From: Caldifarciminota bacterium
Lineage (GTDB): Bacteria > Hydrothermota > E44-bin80
NCBI GenBank assembly: GCA_023127905.1
Contig: JAGMEZ010000571.1
Coordinates: 1 to 11,234, forward strand
Direction of reading: 5' to 3'
Length of the DNA: 11,234 bases
The position numbers were made by a program, and so were the translations under genes. Below, in pieces: positions 6,682 to 11,234 of this stretch (positions are counted from its first letter, which is position 1; every line of letters starts with the position of its first letter). Under the pieces are notes generated by a model that saw only the letters and a program-made list of their open reading frames with translations, had not been told where the DNA came from and did no database searches.

Positions 6682-7774
6682 ATCTATAAGGATTAAAAAC
6701 TTTCATCCCTTTTTAAACCTCTTTATCTTTATTATATCTATTTACTTTTTCCTTGTTAGTATAAAACTGATGGGGAGTGCAATGGAAGGTATCGGTATTC
6801 CATTTATTATGAGAATTCTTGGTGTTGCTGAACATCCATTTACAGGAATCTTCATCGGTATCCTTGCAACTTCGATTATTCAGAGCTCTTCCTGCGTTAC
6901 TGCAATCGTTGTCGGGATTGTTGGGAGTGGGGGAATGTCCGTTGCCACTGCTATACCCATAGTTATGGGATCTAACATAGGGACAACAATAACTAATACA
7001 ATCGTTTCTTTTGGACATATCAGAAGGAAAACCGAGTTCGGACGTGCATTTCCTGCTGCCATTGTCCATGATTTGTTTAACGTCCTAACAGTCATTATAC
7101 TTTTCCCTCTTGAAATGCATTTCCATTTCATAGAGAAGATTTCAGCTTTCTTCTCGGTAGTATTTGAGAATATTGGAGGAATTCATCTTTTTAATCCTAT
7201 GAAGGTCATGGTTAGTCCGGTTGTGAAACTATTTGAGAGGTTCCTTTTCCATAACTATATTGTTATTCTTATTGTAGCTTTAATCATACTCTTTACTGCT
7301 TTACATTTTATTGTTAAATCAGCGCGAAAGTTGGCAACTCGACGGGTGGAGGTTAACCTTGACAGGTATCTTTTTGGAAGGCAGTGGAAGTCCTTTATTT
7401 TCGGTCTAATTCTTACAGCGATAGTCCAGTCGAGTTCCGTTACTACATCGCTCGTAGTTCCCCTTGTGGGTGCAGGGGTACTTGATATTGAAAGGATTTT
7501 CCCTTATACACTTGGCGCAAATATCGGGACAACTGTCACTGCTTTATTAGCTTCACTGATGACAGGTTCTATTGTAGCGGTTCAGACCGCTTTTGCTCAC
7601 TTAGCATTTAATATTCTTGGCATTATTGCTTGGTACCCATTCAAATTTGTTCCTATCAGAATGGCAAAAGCTCTTGGACGACATGGTAGTGAACACCGTT
7701 ATCTATTAATTCTATATGTTGTGATAATTTTCTTTATTATTCCCATTACACTTATTCTTGTGACAAGGAGGTGA
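6674..7774 (+). CDS. Na/Pi cotransporter family protein (NptA/PF02690 type)
   Basis: This is an inner-membrane sodium-dependent phosphate symporter of the type II (NptA/SLC34-like) family, 366 residues. The diagnostic inverted repeat is present twice. The first has IIQSSS (Q70) followed by GSNIGTTITNT; the second has IVQSSS (Q252) followed by GANIGTTVTAL. Around them lie roughly eight or nine hydrophobic segments, starting with an N-terminal helix (LFIFIISIYFFLVSIKL) and ending in LILYVVIIFFIIPITLIL. I prefer the ATG at 6674 over the adjacent TTG at 6671 because AGGTGG at 6662-6667 is then better spaced. The start overlaps tatD. Unlike many bacterial homologues, the protein ends after the membrane part and has no fused PhoU domain. 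That domain is encoded separately three bases downstream, which supports phosphate as substrate. Confidence 0.93.
   Translation: MVRSIRIKNFHPFLNLFIFIISIYFFLVSIKLMGSAMEGIGIPFIMRILGVAEHPFTGIFIGILATSIIQSSSCVTAIVVGIVGSGGMSVATAIPIVMGSNIGTTITNTIVSFGHIRRKTEFGRAFPAAIVHDLFNVLTVIILFPLEMHFHFIEKISAFFSVVFENIGGIHLFNPMKVMVSPVVKLFERFLFHNYIVILIVALIILFTALHFIVKSARKLATRRVEVNLDRYLFGRQWKSFIFGLILTAIVQSSSVTTSLVVPLVGAGVLDIERIFPYTLGANIGTTVTALLASLMTGSIVAVQTAFAHLAFNILGIIAWYPFKFVPIRMAKALGRHGSEHRYLLILYVVIIFFIIPITLILVTRR
7764..7772 (+). promoter_or_regulatory. very strong ribosome binding site of phoU
   Basis: AAGGAGGTG, a full anti-SD match, ends five bases before the ATG at 7778 and overlaps the end of the transporter gene. 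It predicts independent, strong initiation of the PhoU protein relative to the transporter. Confidence 0.8.
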
Positions 7775-7777
7775 AAA

Positions 7778-8428
7778 ATGTTTGGAGAAATTTGGAAATT
7801 CTGGAAAAAAGAGACATTGATTGATAAGGCTGAAGAAGAGGTTGAAAAGATGTTAGTGATTGCAAAGGATATGTTCAGAATTGCAATGTCAGTGCTTCTT
7901 GATAATGAAAAGTCAAGAGCTGACCTTTATAAGATGGACAGAGGTTTGAATGAAATTCAAATAGATGTGCGGAGAAAGATACTTGAGCATCTCTCGATAA
8001 ATCCTGCAATGGACATAACAGCATCCCTTATTCTCATTACCATTGTAGTCGATATTGAAAGATTGGGAGATTACTCAAAGAATGTTCTTGACCTCTCTCA
8101 GAATATAGATATGAAATTAAAGGGTTGTTATTTTGATGAGATAAGGGATTTAAGGAATGAACTTGAGCCTCTGTTTGATGAAACGATTAGTGTTATTAAG
8201 GAAATGAGAAAGGATATAGGAAAGGAAGAGATGCAGAAGTGCACAGATATTGCAAAAAGTTGTGATACACTTCTTGATAAACTTATGGATGATGATCTCA
8301 CACCAAAAAAGGCTATCCTTGCAACGTTGCTTCTACGTTATATAAAGAGGATTGCTTCACATCTCAAGAATGTTGCATCAAGTGTTGTAAATCCTTTCGC
8401 GCGTCTCGGCTATAAACCAAAAGAGTAA
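7778..8428 (+). CDS. PhoU-domain protein, partner of the Na/Pi cotransporter
   Basis: The 216-residue, soluble, all-helical product has the typical PhoU length with two three-helix halves. The first half carries the classic acidic metal-binding motif, DIERLGDYSKN (E94 and D98). The second half has the matching helix, RYIKRIASHLKNVAS, but where E/D residues normally stand (ERIADH pattern) it has K190 and S194, so its second metal site is probably lost. PhoU proteins regulate phosphate uptake at the membrane. In many bacteria this domain is fused to the C-terminus of NptA-type transporters, so a separate gene only three bases downstream most likely does the same job. Nothing in the window (no pstSCAB or phoR/phoB) ties it to a Pst system. 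It is the last gene of the plus-strand group and faces the guaA remnant six bases away. Confidence 0.88.
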   Translation: MFGEIWKFWKKETLIDKAEEEVEKMLVIAKDMFRIAMSVLLDNEKSRADLYKMDRGLNEIQIDVRRKILEHLSINPAMDITASLILITIVVDIERLGDYSKNVLDLSQNIDMKLKGCYFDEIRDLRNELEPLFDETISVIKEMRKDIGKEEMQKCTDIAKSCDTLLDKLMDDDLTPKKAILATLLLRYIKRIASHLKNVASSVVNPFARLGYKPKE

Positions 8429-8434
8429 TCTTTT

Positions 8435-8810
8435 CTATTCCCACTCTATCGTAGCAGGGGGTTTTGAACTTATGTCGTAGACAACCCTGTTTACACCAGG
8501 AACTTCATTGATAATCCTATTACAGACTCTCCTCAGGAATCTTTTTGAAAATGGATACCAGTCTGAAGTCATACCATCCTCACTTGTGACCGCCCTGAGT
8601 GAAATAACATTTTCGTATGTTCTTTTGTCACCCATCACTCCAACGGTTTTTATAGGAAGCAGGACACAGACGATGATTCTCACCCCAAGTCCGGCTATGT
8701 CCGTATTCTCTCTGTTTTGTTCCAGACACTTCTCCTCCTGAAATATATGTGAGTAATTGATGTCCGTAGCATATACCGAGGATTACAATTCTTTCGCTTG
8801 TGATGGTCAT
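8435..8810 (-). pseudogene. guaA: GMP synthase (guaA) remnant with three internal deletions and a frameshift
   Basis: Read on the minus strand, four GuaA blocks follow each other in correct order. First is a GuaA-like N-terminus, [11 protein letters not shown] (8810-8778). It joins in frame to the GATase nucleophile region [17 protein letters not shown] and on to QREYGHS (8777 to ~8697). Then, in another frame, comes GLGVRI (~8692-8675), the start of the dimerisation domain. That joins to the complete C-terminus: [44 protein letters not shown] and KPPATIEWE, ending in TAG at 8437-8435. About 125 codons remain of ~510-525. The rest of the GATase, including His/Glu, and the whole ATP-pyrophosphatase domain with its SGGVDS loop are missing, so no GMP synthase can be made. 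The start codon still overlaps the HEAT gene stop (ATGA) and keeps AAAAGGAG ten bases upstream. The retained blocks look little mutated, suggesting recent loss or an assembly artefact. Confidence 0.85.
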
Positions 8811-11234
8811 ACAAGAGATACTCCTTTTAAAATTTCCTGTGCTCTTTTTCCCACCTCTTGGTTTTTTAGCCATGAGGCTCTTGTAAGAATGTGTCTTGAA
8901 ATATCAGTATCCATTTTTCCAAGAGTATCAACACACAAAAGCCGGATCTTATCGTTAAATTTGTATCTTCCAAAGATATTTTTATTAAAGATTACACTTT
9001 CAAAGATGTCTATTACTCTTTTTCCACCAATGGAGCCCAATACTGCAACTGTTCTTTTCTGTATTTCAAGAACTTTCTCTTTTTTCAGTAAGGATTGTTT
9101 TTCTAGGAGTTCCTTTAATAGATAAATAGATAGTTCTGTTCCCACTTTTCTTAAAGATGTGAGTGTTCTAATTACAACTTCTTTGTTTGAATCCTTTAAT
9201 CCTTCGAGAAGAAGTGCCTCACAGTCTTCATTCTTTATTTTACTAAGTGATTCCATTACTTCTATTCTAACCCGCGGTTCTGGGTCTTTCAATAACAATG
9301 AAAGGAGGTTTGAAGATTTTCCCCCCCCAATCTCTCCAAGTATGATGGCGATGTTTCTTCTAACATACCATTTTGGGTCTTCTATATATATTTTTATATA
9401 GTTATCAAAATCAGGAACATTATTTGCTGAGTCTATTAGGAGAGAGAGGACTCGTATTCTTGTTATCTTATCCTCGATTGCTTTCATGGAATGAAGAAGA
9501 AGGGGGAAAATAGCTGAACCTTTCTCTGCGAGTTCGGTATTGATAAAGCCATAAGCAACATCTCTGTTAATTGCATATATTAGGTTATGTAAGGCTTTTT
9601 GGTCTCCCTGATCTCCAATCTTTGATAATGCAATGACAACGGGTTTTAATTTTTCCTCATCTTCAAGAGTTTTTAAATACAAATTAAGGATTTCATCGAT
9701 CATCTCTGCTTGTAAACCTTTACCTTCTTTTATTAATTTTACAGCAATTTCTGCGAGAGCGTGAATAATATTTGAGAAAATCTCTTTTTCGGATTCCCTG
9801 CCAAGTCTATCAGAGAATGCAACTATTATAAGCTTAATTAGGTCCAACCTTCCAAGAAGAAGCAATTTGTCAGTAAGGTCAGTGAATGATTTAACAACAT
9901 TTCGACGTATATTGGGATTTTTGTTATTCAGTAAATCAATAAGTGATTTCAGGAGTTCTTCGATTCCTGCATTTTTCTGAATCAGGTTTCTTATTCCCAT
10001 GAGAGCATCAGAATCCACTCCTGTTCTTATTAAGTCCTTTTCAATAATTTCCAGGAATTCCTTTCTTGTATCCCCCCCTGACATATAATTTAAGACAGGT
10101 TGCTTGACACCTTCACTCTGTAGACTCTTCCTTATAGCAGGGATTAATTCCGATTTTCTTTTGCTTTTGTCAATGAAATTTGAGAAGAATTTCTCAATAT
10201 ATGATAATCGGGACTTTTCTTCAGCCCCTCCTGTTACTAAAACTTTGAGTGGATCTGTATCTCCAGTGCTTTCTGTACCACTACCGGCACCGCCTTCAGG
10301 AGCGGATGTCCCGTTTACGCCACCTCCTACACCATCTCCTACACCACCACCTGTACCACTACCGGCACCGTCTCCATCTCCAATTATTACTGTTTCAGAT
10401 AAAATTTTTGTCTCTTTAGCAATAAGATCCCCCAATTCAGATGCCGTTATTTCGTTTACAACTTTATTTACCACATCATCCCAGAATGGGATATCGTGTT
10501 TCGAGAAGAGCAATTCCCTCTGCATTTCCGGGGTGAGGACAAGAATTAATTTAGATACCGTTTCAGTATAGGTTTCAATATCTGTTTTTTCATACATATT
10601 AAAGAGTCTTTCAGCAATATTCCCTACTGCTTGTTTTATTTTACTCCCCCAGCCAGGTTCTCCCTCATCACCCTTTAATGAATTGTTGATAGTTTTTGAG
10701 AATTCTTTCGGATTTTTCCCAATATTTTTAATAAAATCGTCTGAGCTTGTTATAAGTGTCAGTAAATCCTTCCACTTTATGCTCGATTCTTTGGTATCCT
10801 CTTCCTCTCCGAATGATAAACCCCTGATGGTAATATGCTGTACATTTCTTATAGACATAATCTTTGTTACCCCTCCCTGCTTCTCAATATCCTCAGGATC
10901 AAGCCCTAATAACTCAATCAAACTGCTGAATTCATCCATGTCAACACCTTTGAGGAACGTGATTTTGCCAATCTTTCTTTTCCCGAGTATTGTGAGGAAT
11001 GTGTCAATTGTCTGTTTGTGTACAATATGAGCGGGTTTATCGTTTATAAGTAGAACATTGCCTGCTAGTGAGAGGGTAAAGAAATCATTGTCTTGTAGTA
11101 CATCTTTTAATTTTGTAAATGAAGAAGAAATTATTCTTTTTGTTATAGGGTGTGAGGCGGGATAAAGTTTAAGGTTTTTTGAAGCAGAAATAAGTCTTCC
11201 AATAATTGTTTGTGCATCCTTGCTTAATTTTTTC
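8807..11234 (-). CDS. large HEAT-repeat protein, 5' end beyond the window
   Basis: The minus-strand frame is open from the stop at 8809-8807 to the window edge, giving at least 808 codons. An ATG at 10939 looks like a start but is internal: the same frame upstream encodes coherent protein (RLISASKNLKLYPASHPIT..., LSLAGNVLLINDKPAHIV, GKITFLKGVDMDEFSSL), with no other start codon before the edge. Layout of the visible part: an alpha/beta N-terminal region of ~110 residues resembling the LYPxxHP...LxVNG type of module seen before some HEAT or signalling domains; a helical region; a Gly/Ser/Thr-rich linker (encoded at about 10246-10383); then ~480 residues of HEAT/armadillo-like helical pairs, clearest near the C-terminus (YVRRNIAIILGEIGG, DPEPRVRIEVMESLSKI, DSNKEVVIRTLTSLRKVG). 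No signal peptide or membrane segment is visible. Such repeats usually bind proteins; the partner is unknown. The stop overlaps the guaA remnant start. Confidence 0.85.
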   Translation of the reverse strand, partial: KKLSKDAQTIIGRLISASKNLKLYPASHPITKRIISSSFTKLKDVLQDNDFFTLSLAGNVLLINDKPAHIVHKQTIDTFLTILGKRKIGKITFLKGVDMDEFSSLIELLGLDPEDIEKQGGVTKIMSIRNVQHITIRGLSFGEEEDTKESSIKWKDLLTLITSSDDFIKNIGKNPKEFSKTINNSLKGDEGEPGWGSKIKQAVGNIAERLFNMYEKTDIETYTETVSKLILVLTPEMQRELLFSKHDIPFWDDVVNKVVNEITASELGDLIAKETKILSETVIIGDGDGAGSGTGGGVGDGVGGGVNGTSAPEGGAGSGTESTGDTDPLKVLVTGGAEEKSRLSYIEKFFSNFIDKSKRKSELIPAIRKSLQSEGVKQPVLNYMSGGDTRKEFLEIIEKDLIRTGVDSDALMGIRNLIQKNAGIEELLKSLIDLLNNKNPNIRRNVVKSFTDLTDKLLLLGRLDLIKLIIVAFSDRLGRESEKEIFSNIIHALAEIAVKLIKEGKGLQAEMIDEILNLYLKTLEDEEKLKPVVIALSKIGDQGDQKALHNLIYAINRDVAYGFINTELAEKGSAIFPLLLHSMKAIEDKITRIRVLSLLIDSANNVPDFDNYIKIYIEDPKWYVRRNIAIILGEIGGGKSSNLLSLLLKDPEPRVRIEVMESLSKIKNEDCEALLLEGLKDSNKEVVIRTLTSLRKVGTELSIYLLKELLEKQSLLKKEKVLEIQKRTVAVLGSIGGKRVIDIFESVIFNKNIFGRYKFNDKIRLLCVDTLGKMDTDISRHILTRASWLKNQEVGKRAQEILKGVSLV
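10273..10370 (-). repeat. in-frame direct repeats encoding a glycine-rich linker
   Basis: A perfect 20-base word containing CCACTACCGGCACC occurs at 10273-10292 and again at 10351-10370, exactly 78 bases (26 codons) apart. Both copies encode GAGSGT on the minus strand. Between and around them lie shorter related units giving GGGVGDGVGGGV. It is a minisatellite-like stretch inside the HEAT gene that can expand or shrink without frameshift when whole units move. Confidence 0.75.

Noticed and set aside
8419..8434. Inverted repeat AAAAGA-GTAA-TCTTTT at the end of phoU, between the convergent genes, as a bidirectional terminator.
   Set aside because: The stem is six pairs with a single G-C and overlaps the phoU stop; there is no strong U-tract beyond it. 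It is too weak to call as an intrinsic terminator.
8628..8873. Minus-strand open frame starting at 8873 as its own 81-residue gene.
   Set aside because: Its first ~20 codons are an out-of-frame reading of the HEAT gene end. The meaningful part begins at ATG 8810 and is the N-terminal half of the guaA remnant.
10104..10571. Plus-strand proline-rich open frame (155 codons).
   Set aside because: It is the antisense of the glycine-rich linker of the HEAT gene; Gly codons read as Pro on the other strand, and flanking sequence supports only the minus-strand gene.

Overview
The window is AT-rich bacterial DNA with dense, mostly co-directional genes, short overlaps, several TTG starts and clear Shine-Dalgarno sites. 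The gene mix (RNA-type beta-CASP nuclease, XerC/D recombinase, DUF4159 protein, TatD, Na/Pi transporter with PhoU, HEAT-repeat protein) and a REP-like spacer element would fit an uncultured candidate-phylum bacterium, for example something like WOR-3. That placement is a weak inference from family memory, not a result.

Layout, plus strand, 1-8428. First comes the C-terminal part of a beta-CASP metallo-beta-lactamase RNA nuclease, interrupted by an in-frame TAA at positions 3-5. A XerC/D tyrosine recombinase overlaps it. A possible 25-codon ORF follows, stitched by stop/start overlaps to both neighbours. Next is a 939-residue coiled-coil protein with a single proline and no cysteine, then a secreted DUF4159 protein. 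A 176-base spacer holds a palindrome-bounded, REP-like element. After it come type I methionine aminopeptidase (map), a TatD-family metal hydrolase, an NptA-type Na/Pi cotransporter and a PhoU-domain protein. The last two form an evident phosphate-handling pair.

Layout, minus strand, 8435-11234. A large HEAT-repeat protein enters from the right edge. Its reading frame is open to the window end, so the ATG at 10939 is internal. The HEAT stop overlaps the start of a GMP synthase (guaA) remnant. That remnant keeps four family-like blocks in the correct order (start, GATase cysteine motif, GLGVR, C-terminus), but most of the gene between them is missing and one junction changes frame. It converges on phoU with a gap of six bases.

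The points most worth attention are the multiply deleted guaA, the headless proline-poor coiled-coil protein with its DUF4159 neighbour, the overlap-coupled micro-ORF, the REP-like element, and the HEAT protein with a glycine-rich linker built from DNA repeats. Two disrupted housekeeping-type genes in 11 kb suggest either real gene decay or assembly/base-calling error, and only reads can separate these.
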